A DNA stretch of 56,807 nt from an uncultured Lachnospiraceae bacterium (GTDB lineage Bacteria > Bacillota > Clostridia > Lachnospirales > Lachnospiraceae), in contig CAJUBE010000030.1 in the NCBI GenBank assembly GCA_910584725.1, forward strand, positions 1-56,807, written 5' to 3'. The notes beneath the pieces were generated by a model. The model saw only the letters and a list, made by a program, of their open reading frames with translations. It ran no database searches and was not told where the DNA came from. The position numbers and the translations under genes are program-made. This document shows, piece after piece, positions 42,792 through 51,471 of this stretch (position 1 is its first letter; each line of letters starts with the position of its first letter).

Positions 42792-43890
42792 TAAACGCAC
42801 CTGCCTTATACATTTTCTGAAGATTGTGAGCCTGACGAAGTTCTTTTTCTGTCAGTTCCGGAATTGCTTTGATGTTGTTATCTTTTAAAATGAAATAACA
42901 GTCCGGACGCAGTAAATCATTACTCATAAGGTCTGTATTGTGCGTGGTAGTAAAAATCTGTACTCCCGCTATCTCTCTTAACCGCTTTTCAATGCCTTCT
43001 GACAATTCAAAATGATAGAATGCATCAAACTCATCTATAAATACAAATGACGCTTTTTCCATTTTGATATACCAGTAATAAAAAAGTGCCAGAGACCTTG
43101 TCCCTGTAGATGCTATCGTAAAAAAGTTTGCATCCTGATTATCAAAATGGCAGTAGATTGCTTTTTTTCCATCCACTTCACAGGCATATAGGTCATAAAC
43201 GATATCGTTCTCTTTCAGAAATTCCTGAAAATCCTTAACTTTCCCGCTATTTACAATTCCTTCAGCTATTCCTTCGCTTCCGCTCATAAAACCCTCATAT
43301 CCTCTGCTGTCCAGAGAATAAAAAAGAAGCATACGGTCCACGAAATCAATAAATTTTTTAAACACTTGATTTTCTGTATTGTCAGCCAATATCGAGTTAC
43401 TGTTTACATATTTTACTCTCGATATCGGGCTTTCACCCTTAATGGAAGCATTTAACGTATCGGAGCCTTCCAAAAGCGTGAATCCTTCCCTCTTCGCAGA
43501 GTCATAGTATATCACTTCTTTTCCATCAATTGAAAGGCTTTCCTCCAGAAGTGTATTTACATCTGTCTTCTTGTACTTATAAATCACCTCGTGATTATCA
43601 AAATTGAAAACATACTCAAATTCGGCAAAAGATTTTCTCCCACTCATATTCAGATAAAAATCATACCCCTGAACAAGTTTCTGTTTTTCTGTCAAGTGAA
43701 TAATTATGTCAAAAATCGCCAATCCGAGATTGGACTTTCCACAACTGTTGATTCCATATACAATACCTTTTGTAACACAGCCATTCTCAATTATTTCAGA
43801 ATGAAAGCTGTAGTTGCTCGGCGACCCTATATCAAACGTAAGTTTGTCCTTAAATCCTTTGAAGTTTTCTACACGAAATCTCTTTAACAT
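42781..43890 (-). CDS. AAA/ABC-type ATPase of an OLD/AriA-like defence module
   Basis: A 369-residue ATPase. The Walker A is GINSCGKSNL, the ABC-like signature region is STGTRSLALFYYW, the Walker B is FVFIDEFDAFYH, and the late His switch is TTTHNTDL. The N-terminus LKRFRVENFKGFKDKLTFDI is typical of AAA_15/OLD-related ATPases used with nuclease partners in anti-phage systems such as PARIS or Septu-like pairs. It is AT-rich, has its own consensus promoter, and overlaps the TOPRIM-like gene. The chosen ATG follows AAAGGA; a GTG three codons upstream abuts it. Confidence 0.85.
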   Translation of the reverse strand: MLKRFRVENFKGFKDKLTFDIGSPSNYSFHSEIIENGCVTKGIVYGINSCGKSNLGLAIFDIIIHLTEKQKLVQGYDFYLNMSGRKSFAEFEYVFNFDNHEVIYKYKKTDVNTLLEESLSIDGKEVIYYDSAKREGFTLLEGSDTLNASIKGESPISRVKYVNSNSILADNTENQVFKKFIDFVDRMLLFYSLDSRGYEGFMSGSEGIAEGIVNSGKVKDFQEFLKENDIVYDLYACEVDGKKAIYCHFDNQDANFFTIASTGTRSLALFYYWYIKMEKASFVFIDEFDAFYHFELSEGIEKRLREIAGVQIFTTTHNTDLMSNDLLRPDCYFILKDNNIKAIPELTEKELRQAHNLQKMYKAGAFNGG

Positions 43891-43917
43891 GATAATCACA
43901 TCCTTTTTCTTTTTATT

Positions 43918-43946
43918 ATTATATGATTATCCGCAATTTTTATCAA
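43918..43946 (-). promoter_or_regulatory. Promoter of the ATPase module
   Basis: On the minus strand TTGATA (43941-43946), a 17-base spacer and a perfect TATAAT (43918-43923), ending 27 bases before the ATPase ATG. A small CCGTA/TACGG hairpin lies upstream. Confidence 0.75.
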
Positions 43947-44013
43947 GTATATCCGTATTTTTTTTACGGAAATTGTTTCTTGTTTCTTTCTTAATAAATA
44001 GATTATCTTTTCC

Positions 44014-44046
44014 TAAAAGAAAAACAGCGGAGACCTTCCCCGCTGT
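44014..44046 (-). terminator. Terminator after the tocopherol-cyclase-like gene
   Basis: Minus strand: ACAGCGG/CCGCTGT stem with a 9-base loop, then TTTTTCTTTT. It insulates the ATPase module from the upstream operon. Confidence 0.8.
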
Positions 44047-44075
44047 CCACAGAAGTATCTGGCAAGTCAGACTGA

Positions 44076-44942
44076 TTAAAGTCCCTCCACATTCATTTCA
44101 TACTCAAAAGACGCCCTGTCCGTCTCAAAATCAAAAAGCGTGCGGTTATCTTTCCGAAAACGATACCGAGCCTTGCAGGCTGCGCTTTCATGGATTGTCC
44201 TCGCCATGTCCCCCAGCGCCGGCGCCTTTAAAGGTTTACCGTTTCTCTCCAGAAGTTCCGCCTCCAGTTCCATGCGCCCCTGCATGACCTTCACTCTTCC
44301 GTTCCCGATTTCGCCTATCTTCGCCCCCAAATAAGTGGCAAACCGGTACTCCCTGCCATCCAGGAGCACCACGCCGATCAGTCCCCGGAAGCAGAAACCG
44401 CCCATGGGAATGTCCGCCACAGACAGCATGAGCGCGCCCTCCGGGAAACTGCACTGTGTCCAAATATATTCCCTTGGGAACGACCGACCCCTGTCTCCTT
44501 CCCAGTAGCCCTGCGCACCGTCAAAAGAAAAAGTCTTCCCATTGACAGACACGTTTCCCCACACCTTATGTTTCATGCTCCATATACTGTGGCGACATTC
44601 CAGAAACGGGACAAGGGAAAACGGTCCCATGATATCGTATCTCAGCGGAAACAGATCGCCGAACGCAAGCTTTCCCTCCACTTTCAGTCCCGGCGCGCAT
44701 ACCGACAGACGCATCCCCCTCTTCCCGAACCTGTTCTTTCCGATCGCAATGGTTCTGCCCTTTTTTCGGAATGCTTTTCCGGGGAAAGAAACCGTCCACG
44801 ACTGCTCTTCCGTGATAATCTGCAAAGAGCATGTCCGTTTCCGCCCTGTCCGATGAACCGCCGGTATCACCGCAAGCGTCTGCGTATCGGATTGACATTT
44901 GAAATACCATCCGTAAAAATATCCACCTTTTCCTGTAATCAT
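44076..44942 (-). CDS. Tocopherol cyclase-like protein
   Basis: A 288-residue protein with the tocopherol cyclase-like pattern: GGYFYGWYFKCQS at the N-terminus, YDIMGPFSLVPFLECRHSI in the middle, then GYWEGDRGRSFPREYIWTQC. In plants the family closes the chromanol ring; bacterial members are mostly uncharacterised and this organism is not expected to make tocopherol. No signal peptide. The start follows GAGGAG; it begins 20 bases after the stop of the FAD/Rieske gene, so both are one operon. Confidence 0.82.
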   Translation of the reverse strand: MITGKGGYFYGWYFKCQSDTQTLAVIPAVHRTGRKRTCSLQIITEEQSWTVSFPGKAFRKKGRTIAIGKNRFGKRGMRLSVCAPGLKVEGKLAFGDLFPLRYDIMGPFSLVPFLECRHSIWSMKHKVWGNVSVNGKTFSFDGAQGYWEGDRGRSFPREYIWTQCSFPEGALMLSVADIPMGGFCFRGLIGVVLLDGREYRFATYLGAKIGEIGNGRVKVMQGRMELEAELLERNGKPLKAPALGDMARTIHESAACKARYRFRKDNRTLFDFETDRASFEYEMNVEGL

Positions 44943-44961
44943 CCCATCACTCCTCTGCACG

Positions 44962-46329
44962 CTAACCTTCCCTTCTTTTGCAGTCCGTCTGTGCCGGACC
45001 GTCAATCAGATGCCCTTCTTTGTCAAACCGGGAGCCGTGGCACGGGCAGTCATAGCTCTCCTCCGCCGGGTTCCACTCCAGACGGCAGCCCATATGGGGA
45101 CAGTTGGGAACGATCCGCCCCTTTCCCGACGGCAAAAGATGTTTTGCCAACCCTTTCACCGTATAGGCACCATGCACAGCCAGCCCTTTCGCCGCCTGCG
45201 CCGTAAAATGCCGGCTGGGTGAAAAAATATCCGCCTCCGGGCAATCCCGCCCTGTGATCAATGCTGTCAGGATACGCGCGCTCACCATGGCGGAAGTCAT
45301 GCCCCACTTCCCAAAGCCCGTGGCAACATACCAGTACGGTCTGCGTCTGGAAAACCTGCCGATATAGGGCACCCCGTCCAAAGTCATACAGTCCTGTGCC
45401 GACCATCGGTACGCTTCGCGGCATCCGGGATACATTTCCTGCGCCCTGTTTTGCAGCATCCCGTATCTGCATCCCGCACCCGTCCTGTCCGTCGGTTGCA
45501 CACCTGTCCGATGGCTTCCGCCCCCAAGAAGCAGTAAATCGCCGCAGCTTCTAAAGGAAAGCCCGCCGGGATCTGTCCCCAAGTACATGCCCTCAAGACT
45601 CCCCGCCCCTTCCAGCGCTAACACATAGCTCCGCTCCTGATACATTCTGGCAAAATAATATCCCGGCACATTGATAAAAGGATAGTGGGCTGCAAACACC
45701 ACATGCTCTGCCGTCACTGTCCCTCTGTCTGTCTCCACCTTCCTGTCATCCACTTTCAGCGCCTTGGACTGCTCGTACACTTCCACTTCCTCCGCCATTT
45801 TTGCCAGAAATTTCAGAGGGTGGAATCTCGCCTGCCGCGCAAACATGGTCACGCCCGCCACCGAAAAAGGCAGTTCACAGTCTGTCTCAAAAGATGCCTT
45901 GATGCCGAGCGACTCTGCCGCCTCAGCCTCCCGTTTCAGAAGCTCTGCCCCTGTCCGGGAATAAAGGTATGCCGGGCATCTGACGAAGCCGCAGTCGATC
46001 CCTTTTTCCCGGACCAGCCTTTCATATTCCCCGACAGCCGCCTCGTTTGCCCCGGCATAGTGCGCCGCCATCCTGCTGCCAAATGTTCGGATCAGCCGGC
46101 TGTAAATGAAGTTGTGCTGGGACGTGATTTTCGCCGTGGTATTCTTTGTCTGTCCGCTGCCAATCCTGTCCGCCTCCAGCACCACGGAACGGATGCCCAC
46201 TTTCTTTAAGTAATATGCCGTCAAAATTCCCGCAAGTCCCGCCCCGATGACAGCAACCGGCGCCTCCATGTCCCCCGGAAGGGGATCCCTTTTTCTGATC
46301 TCACTTCCGCTCATCCAGACAGATTCCAT
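44962..46329 (-). CDS. FAD-dependent oxidoreductase with C-terminal Rieske domain
   Basis: A 455-residue fusion. Residues 20-350 form a DAO-type FAD domain with VAVIGAGLAGILTAYYL and the GFGKWGMTSAM second flavin region. Residues about 395-450 form a Rieske 2Fe-2S domain with CPHMGC and CPCHGSRF, all four ligands present. The protein thus combines an amine/glycine-oxidase-like flavin site with a one-electron relay in the cytoplasm. The start chosen follows GGGAGG. The partner gene is tocopherol-cyclase-like. The substrate is unknown. Confidence 0.9.
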   Translation of the reverse strand: MESVWMSGSEIRKRDPLPGDMEAPVAVIGAGLAGILTAYYLKKVGIRSVVLEADRIGSGQTKNTTAKITSQHNFIYSRLIRTFGSRMAAHYAGANEAAVGEYERLVREKGIDCGFVRCPAYLYSRTGAELLKREAEAAESLGIKASFETDCELPFSVAGVTMFARQARFHPLKFLAKMAEEVEVYEQSKALKVDDRKVETDRGTVTAEHVVFAAHYPFINVPGYYFARMYQERSYVLALEGAGSLEGMYLGTDPGGLSFRSCGDLLLLGGGSHRTGVQPTDRTGAGCRYGMLQNRAQEMYPGCREAYRWSAQDCMTLDGVPYIGRFSRRRPYWYVATGFGKWGMTSAMVSARILTALITGRDCPEADIFSPSRHFTAQAAKGLAVHGAYTVKGLAKHLLPSGKGRIVPNCPHMGCRLEWNPAEESYDCPCHGSRFDKEGHLIDGPAQTDCKRREG

Positions 46330-46451
46330 TTTTTGCCTCCCTGTTGATGGTTGATTTTGAATAGCATATGCCGATTTGCAGTTTCCATTCACCTAAAGAC
46401 CACGATGCCATAAAGCCCGTCATATCCTCCATCCTTTTTATCTTTGCCCAT

Positions 46452-46476
46452 AAAAAACAGCGGGGAATTTCCCCGC
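46452..46476 (-). terminator. Terminator after the seven-helix membrane protein gene
   Basis: Minus strand: GCGGGG/CCCCGC stem with a short loop followed by TGTTTTTTAT. It separates the radical SAM/membrane protein pair from the FAD/Rieske operon. Confidence 0.75.
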
Positions 46477-46516
46477 CGCCTCGCAATCAGATTTTGACTG
46501 TTTCAACCAACTCTCC

Positions 46517-47176
46517 TTACGCCTGCCTATAAAGTTTCCACCCCATCAGCACAATCCAGACATACGCCATCGTCTTCGGAATCATCAGCATCCCGATAAT
46601 CGGTAAAATCCCACTAAACAGGACCACCGGCAAATAAAAGCCAAAGGACAGTCCCACCGCCAAGGGCATAAACCGAAACACCGCATCATCCGCCTTCTTT
46701 GCTTCCTGCGCGAAAATCACGATAATGATAACCCCCATAATTGCGAAGGGAATATTGCGAAGCACCCCGAAAAACAACGGCTGGCGATAGGTAAGCCACT
46801 GGTTCTGCGGCAGCATACAGAGCGCAATGCGCAAGGCTGATAACGTCCACATTGCCACCGTAAGGCTTTTTCGCCCCTTGATCTGGTAGCGGTCGCGCCA
46901 GACGTAATATAAAATCAGATAAAAGATCGTCATGGTGATGGATGTAATGAGTTTCCCGATTCCGAGCGCCGCCGCATTTGCCTCAAGCCCTGTTGTCCAG
47001 AGCGCGTAAGAGCGCGGGATGAGGTGAAAAGAGTCCCCCGCCCCGAGCAGCGCCGCCATCAATCCGGCTTTCTTTACCAGAGGGTCCTTTCCTTTTATGA
47101 ACATTGTAAGACCTGCTGTGATTGCAAATCCAAGATACAGTACATCAAAAACGGTTTCTGCGATTGCCTGTGGCAT
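46517..47176 (-). CDS. Seven-helix membrane protein, unknown
   Basis: A 219-residue hydrophobic protein with about seven membrane helices and short loops. Conserved-looking features are GDSFHLIPRSYAL and YYVWRDRYQIKGRK. No family I can name with confidence. It follows the radical SAM gene by 42 bases in the same direction and precedes a terminator, so the two are co-transcribed and may work together. Confidence 0.78.
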   Translation of the reverse strand: MPQAIAETVFDVLYLGFAITAGLTMFIKGKDPLVKKAGLMAALLGAGDSFHLIPRSYALWTTGLEANAAALGIGKLITSITMTIFYLILYYVWRDRYQIKGRKSLTVAMWTLSALRIALCMLPQNQWLTYRQPLFFGVLRNIPFAIMGVIIIVIFAQEAKKADDAVFRFMPLAVGLSFGFYLPVVLFSGILPIIGMLMIPKTMAYVWIVLMGWKLYRQA

Positions 47177-47218
47177 ACCTGTTCCTCCTTTACCCTGCTT
47201 TATTCCGCAAATGATTCC

Positions 47219-48055
47219 TCACACATTCCCCACATACACCTTTTCCAGATACTTCCCAGCCGTCACGGCAAGGCGGTACAACTGCTCCACGTCCGTAGCT
47301 TCCCTGTCCATCATGCGGTACCGCGGAAAGAAACGGGTGATGTGAAGTGGGATTGACGGGCGTAAATCCGCAATCCACTTCGCCTGCGCCTCCATATCCT
47401 CAGAAGAATCGTTTTCCCCCGGCACAATCAGCGTGGTCAGTTCCACATGGCAGCTCTCCTGCGCCCTCGCGATAAATGCCTTGACCGTCTCCAGATCCCC
47501 GCCAAGCTTACGGTAATAATCTTCGCTAAATCCCTTCAAGTCAATGTTCATGGCGTCTATCCACGGCAGCAATTCCTCAAGTACCTCAAGCGAAGCCGTA
47601 CCGTTCGTCACGAGCACATTAAGCATCCCATACTCTCTCACCAGCCGCGCCGTGTCCCGGACAAACTCCCAGCCCACAAGCGGTTCGTTGTAAGTATATG
47701 CCACGCCGATGTTCCCCGCCTCTTTCCTCTCCTTCCACATAAGCGCCAGATCCGCAAGCTGTCCGGGAGAGACATGCTCTGCGTCAAGGCTCCTTCCATC
47801 CGTCATGGAAATCTCGTGATTCTGGCAGAAAGGGCAGCGAAGGTTGCACCCGTAACTTCCCACGGACAAAACCATACTTCCCGGATGAAAATCATACAGC
47901 GGCTTTTTTTCAATGGGATCAAGCGCAAGAGATGTGATCCAGCCGTAATTTTCGCAGACGATCTCCCCGCCCTCGTTTTTTCTCGCCCTGCACACCCCCG
48001 TCTGTCCGGGCTCCAGCGCACAGTGATGCATACATACTTGACAAATTGTTTTCAT
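47219..48055 (-). CDS. amrS: AmmeMemoRadiSam system radical SAM enzyme
   Basis: A 278-residue radical SAM protein. The cluster motif CNLRCPFC has Cys70, Cys74 and Cys77, followed by NHEISM. An N-terminal Cys-rich stretch (CQVCMHHCALEPGQTGVC) is typical of AmrS. The family works with AMMECR1 and MEMO1 proteins; that fusion is encoded 2 kb upstream on the same strand. The substrate is not established. The start chosen is the ATG after GGGAG, nine bases spacing. Confidence 0.92.
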   Translation of the reverse strand: MKTICQVCMHHCALEPGQTGVCRARKNEGGEIVCENYGWITSLALDPIEKKPLYDFHPGSMVLSVGSYGCNLRCPFCQNHEISMTDGRSLDAEHVSPGQLADLALMWKERKEAGNIGVAYTYNEPLVGWEFVRDTARLVREYGMLNVLVTNGTASLEVLEELLPWIDAMNIDLKGFSEDYYRKLGGDLETVKAFIARAQESCHVELTTLIVPGENDSSEDMEAQAKWIADLRPSIPLHITRFFPRYRMMDREATDVEQLYRLAVTAGKYLEKVYVGNV

Positions 48056-48219
48056 GCAAATTAACTCCCATTCCTTCATTTTCTGGTGCTGTAAATAAAC
48101 AATCACACAAGTAAAGGGGTATATTTGAAGAGGACGGAAAATGTGTGAGTTTTTGAAAAGACCACCTTTTCCCCAAGCTGAATACAGCTTAATTATAGCG
48201 AGAAACGGAGGTATTTACA

Positions 48220-48563
48220 ATGGCAAACAGCGCAAAGATTACCGCCCTCTACGAAATACCAACAGCGAGATAAAGCAGACGGAAAAGCTACTCCATGAGC
48301 GGAAAGAACTTATAGACCAAGCGGAAAAGTATCTGCAATCCCGAGATTACCACAAAGCATACAAAGAAACCAAGCCGAAAAAGCAGGAGAAATATGCGGA
48401 ACGCTACCGCACCGAACTTGCACTGTATGACCGAGCGGAACGGTATCTGAAAGAGCATTTGGGGAGCGATACCGCCGACAGAACAGGGAAAGGAGAAGTC
48501 AAAAACACAAGATATATCATTGTGATCCGTTTGAGGGTGTGGTATAATTTGAGCGTTATTTAA
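48220..48563 (+). pseudogene. Mobile-element scar: recombinase start joined to relaxase end
   Basis: After a perfect CGGAGG ribosome site an ATG opens MANSAKITALYE, which matches the first residues of large serine recombinases of clostridial conjugative elements, then stops after 17 codons. In another frame from about 48258 follows a Lys/Glu-rich helical stretch (TEKLLHERKELIDQAEKYL, later KPKKQEKYAERYRTELALYD) like the C-terminal region of relaxases of the same element type. The two look joined by a deletion. The family calls are from memory of typical sequences. Confidence 0.55.
48520..48548 (+). promoter_or_regulatory. Promoter at the end of the relaxase remnant
   Basis: TTGTGA (48520-48525), a 17-base spacer and TATAAT (48543-48548). 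It should drive the small frame at 48676 and ydcF. Confidence 0.65.
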
Positions 48564-48675
48564 CAAATTTTTTTGAAAGAGGTAAAACTGATTTTACACA
48601 ATCGGGTTATACCAATATTAGACCCTTGTCTGTTCCTTAAATCTAACAAATAAACGGAGATTTAAGGAGATAACA

Positions 48676-48795
48676 ATGAATAATCCTATAAAGAATTTAT
48701 CAATAAAAGAATGGCTGCTTTGTTTTGCAAGTTTCTTTTTTAATGATATGTATGGGTTTATATGTTGGAGAAAAAGAGAATTAAAACAAATTTGA
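48676..48795 (+). CDS. Small protein (39 aa), unknown
   Basis: A 39-codon frame after an AAGGAG site six bases before the ATG: MNNPIKNLSIKEWLLCFA, then an aromatic stretch and a basic end. It lies between a good promoter and ydcF, ending 11 bases before the ydcF start. It could be a leader peptide or cargo of the former element. No family recognised. Confidence 0.45.
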   Translation: MNNPIKNLSIKEWLLCFASFFFNDMYGFICWRKRELKQI

Positions 48796-48806
48796 GAGGT
48801 ATATGT

Positions 48807-49598
48807 ATGTATGAACAGACAGCAAAAAATATAAACATATTAGGACGTTTTTGCGGAAAGAGGGATATTGAAGCGCTTACCGCTTACAATTTACAGGATA
48901 AATATGGATTGAAACAGGCTGATGTCATGGTATTGTTCGGAGGCAGCGTTTTGAGTGGCGGGGACGTTCTTGCAAATGCCATGAAAAACGGAGTTGCAGG
49001 GAAATATGTCATTGTCGGCGGTGCAGGACATACGACGGAAACACTTCGTCAAAGACTGCATGAAGATTACCCACAGATTATTACGGAGGGATTGCCGGAA
49101 GCGGAGATATTTAACCGGTATTTAACTGTTGTTTATGGATTGAAAGCGGATTATTTGGAAACCAAGTCAACAAATTGCGGGAACAATATCACTTATCTGC
49201 TTGATTTACTGGAACGGCAGGGAATTAAGTTTAGAAGTATTATTTTGTGCCAAGACGCAACTATGCAGCACAGAATGGAAGCTGGACTTCGCAAGTATAT
49301 TTCTGATGATGTTGTAATTATCAATTTTGCTGCATATAAAGCCGAAATTACCATTCATAACGGTCAGTTGGACTATTCCGAGGATATACATGGTATATGG
49401 GATATAGACAGGTATGTTAATCTGCTCATGGGCGAAATTCCAAGGCTTACTGATAATTCGGACGGATACGGTCCGAATGGAAAGAACTTTATAGCTCATG
49501 TGGATATTCCCAAAGAAGTGATAAAAGCATTTGAAGAACTGAAAAAAGTATACGGCGAAGATACACGAAAAGCCAATCCATTATATGCTTCTAATTAA
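48807..49598 (+). CDS. ydcF: YdcF-like DUF218 protein
   Basis: A 263-residue protein matching Escherichia coli YdcF in length and motifs: VLFGGSVLSGGDVLANAM, GGAGHTTET, STNCGNNITY, QDATMQHR and DSDGYGPNGKNFIAHVDIP. YdcF binds S-adenosylmethionine in vitro; its cellular role is unclear. No signal peptide. The start follows GAGAGG; a longer frame starting within the preceding 39-codon frame is less likely. It lies among mobile-element remnants, is AT-rich and was probably carried in. Confidence 0.9.
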   Translation: MYEQTAKNINILGRFCGKRDIEALTAYNLQDKYGLKQADVMVLFGGSVLSGGDVLANAMKNGVAGKYVIVGGAGHTTETLRQRLHEDYPQIITEGLPEAEIFNRYLTVVYGLKADYLETKSTNCGNNITYLLDLLERQGIKFRSIILCQDATMQHRMEAGLRKYISDDVVIINFAAYKAEITIHNGQLDYSEDIHGIWDIDRYVNLLMGEIPRLTDNSDGYGPNGKNFIAHVDIPKEVIKAFEELKKVYGEDTRKANPLYASN

Positions 49599-49623
49599 CC
49601 ATTGAAAAATGAAACCATAGCTA

Positions 49624-49750
49624 CTAATTTGCATTACTGTCAGCACTGAACTTGTAGGCAATACCTAACACAGTTTTGAGATAAGTCGGGTTTTTACTGT
49701 CCGGCTCAATCTTTTTCCGCAAATTTTATATCACATTTCCGTTGATAAAC
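49624..49750 (-). pseudogene. C-terminal remnant of an OmpR-type response regulator
   Basis: The minus strand encodes LRKKIEPDSKNPTYLKTVLG and IAYKFSA before a stop, the end of a winged-helix response regulator close to VanR-type proteins of clostridial elements. Upstream the frame is broken by TAA just before the LRKK and then decays. No receiver domain remains. Confidence 0.75.
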
Positions 49751-49844
49751 ATTTTTTCTGCCATTTTTGACAGTAAGCCACAAGTATATATGCCGGAAAC
49801 CGCAATGTCAATTTCATGCGGATAAGGGAACGACAGCCACTATC

Positions 49845-49884
49845 AACAGCGGGCATATGGAGATTACTCTGTATGCCCGCTGTT
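49845..49884. repeat. 13-bp perfect hairpin
   Basis: AACAGCGGGCATA and its reverse complement with a 14-base loop. No T run follows on either strand. It may be a terminator-like structure left from the mobile element. Confidence 0.5.
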
Positions 49885-50012
49885 CATGTCTTGCAGGATA
49901 AGCTAAAGCGCATAATTGTAAGGGATATTCAGAGCGGAAATTATTAAATTTCATGTTCACACTTTTTTTGTCTTGACGGCACGGACGATAATCTGTCAGT
50001 CTCAAAATATTT

Positions 50013-51398
50013 TTAGTAATGCCGTATCACTTCAAAACGTTCCAGCTCCACGCTCTCATAGTCTCTGATTCCCGCCTTCTGCTTCGCTATGGCAATCTGC
50101 TCCTCCACCGTGTCCACGCCATCCAGATTCGGCAAGAGCAGCCCGCGTCTTGCGCCTTTTGTCACAATGACGCCGTACCGGGTCACATCCAGTTCCTCCG
50201 GCGAGGAAATCTTCTCCGTCTCGCCCAGCACGTCAACGCTGATCGTCAGACGATCCACCTCCCAGTCTTCCACAGGAGAAAATCTGGTATCCTCCGAGCA
50301 GGCGCTGACCGCATTGTGCATGATCTCTTCCGCAAGAGATTCTCTGACCGCCCGGATAGTCCCGATACAGCCCCTCAGTCTTCCGTCCTCCTTCAAAGAT
50401 ACAAATGCGCCCGCCCTGTTTTTGTACAGTTCCTCCGGCATTCCCTGCGGCATCTTGGGAAGCGTCCCCGTCTTTACAAACGCCTCGATGGTGTACCTCG
50501 CCAGCCTGACATAAGGGTCTTCCCGTTCCCGCCTTGCAAGACTCTCCTTCCGTTCCTTCTCCTCATACTGTTCCAAGAAATTGCGTGTACCGTCATCGCC
50601 GCAGGGACGATAGGCGCAAACGCCATATCCCACCCCAAAAGGACCCTCATAGGAAAGCCGCTCTGCCTCCACGCCCGTTCGGTCAAACGCACCCGCCATG
50701 ATGGTAAAGGAACGGTGCCCGCACTCAGCCGCCTTCTCGCAGAAATCCTCCGAAAACTCCAGCAACTCCCCAAAATCACCCCTGCCCATCACATCCATGA
50801 TCCGCGCGTCGTAGGCAGATCCCTCCTCCTGATAGCCGTAAGGTCCGTCCTCCTTCAGCTTGTGTGACAAGTCGCCGCTGGCAATCACCACCGTATTCCG
50901 TCCAAGCGTCTGCGCCGCCTCCCGGATGCACTGTCCCAGCCGGTAATGCGCCGCCAAGGGCAACCCCGACAAACCGATTCTCACCAGACGGTATTCTGTC
51001 CAGAACTGGTTCACAAAATACAGCGGCACCATCGTGCCGTGATCCAGCTTCTTCTCCCGCTCCCCCAACGTTCCCGCCGGCAAGCCGGACGCCTCCGCAG
51101 TCTCGCGCAGCACACGGACAAATTCCGTGTCATAAGCGACTTCCATGGAAGTCCGCGCGGCGCGAAACTGCCCGAAGTCACCCCTTGCACCCTGCCCGGG
51201 CGAGATGTGGAAATAATCCGCATACATGATCTGGTGCGGGGAAAGGAGCACGATGGTCTCCGGCTGCAGACGACCGACCGCCTCCGCTACTTTTTGGTAC
51301 GCATCAATCGTCCTCTGAATTTTCTTTTCCTCCCCTTTGCCCACGTCGGGTATGATGAGCGGCGGGTGCGGCACCATGAAGCCTGCTGAAATTCCCAT
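50013..51398 (-). CDS. MEMO1-AMMECR1 fusion of the AmmeMemoRadiSam system
   Basis: A 461-residue fusion. Residues 1-265 are a MEMO1-like domain of extradiol-dioxygenase fold (VPHPPLIIPDVGKGEE, LDHGTMVPLYFV, ASGDLSHKL), with His residues suited to metal binding. Residues 285-455 are AMMECR1 (RAGAFVSLKEDGRLRGCIGT, SACSEDTRFSPV). These normally act with the AmrS radical SAM enzyme encoded downstream on the same strand. The chemistry of the system is not established. The ATG lies after GGAGGATCATC. Confidence 0.92.
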   Translation of the reverse strand: MGISAGFMVPHPPLIIPDVGKGEEKKIQRTIDAYQKVAEAVGRLQPETIVLLSPHQIMYADYFHISPGQGARGDFGQFRAARTSMEVAYDTEFVRVLRETAEASGLPAGTLGEREKKLDHGTMVPLYFVNQFWTEYRLVRIGLSGLPLAAHYRLGQCIREAAQTLGRNTVVIASGDLSHKLKEDGPYGYQEEGSAYDARIMDVMGRGDFGELLEFSEDFCEKAAECGHRSFTIMAGAFDRTGVEAERLSYEGPFGVGYGVCAYRPCGDDGTRNFLEQYEEKERKESLARREREDPYVRLARYTIEAFVKTGTLPKMPQGMPEELYKNRAGAFVSLKEDGRLRGCIGTIRAVRESLAEEIMHNAVSACSEDTRFSPVEDWEVDRLTISVDVLGETEKISSPEELDVTRYGVIVTKGARRGLLLPNLDGVDTVEEQIAIAKQKAGIRDYESVELERFEVIRHY

Positions 51399-51471
51399 GA
51401 TGATCCTCCTGTTTCTGAACGGTTAACAATTATCCTTTTGCTTAATCTATCAAGGAAATCCGTTTTAACTC

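Noticed and set aside
49845..49884. Intrinsic terminator
   Set aside because: The stem is perfect but no T run follows on either strand, so it is listed only as a hairpin.
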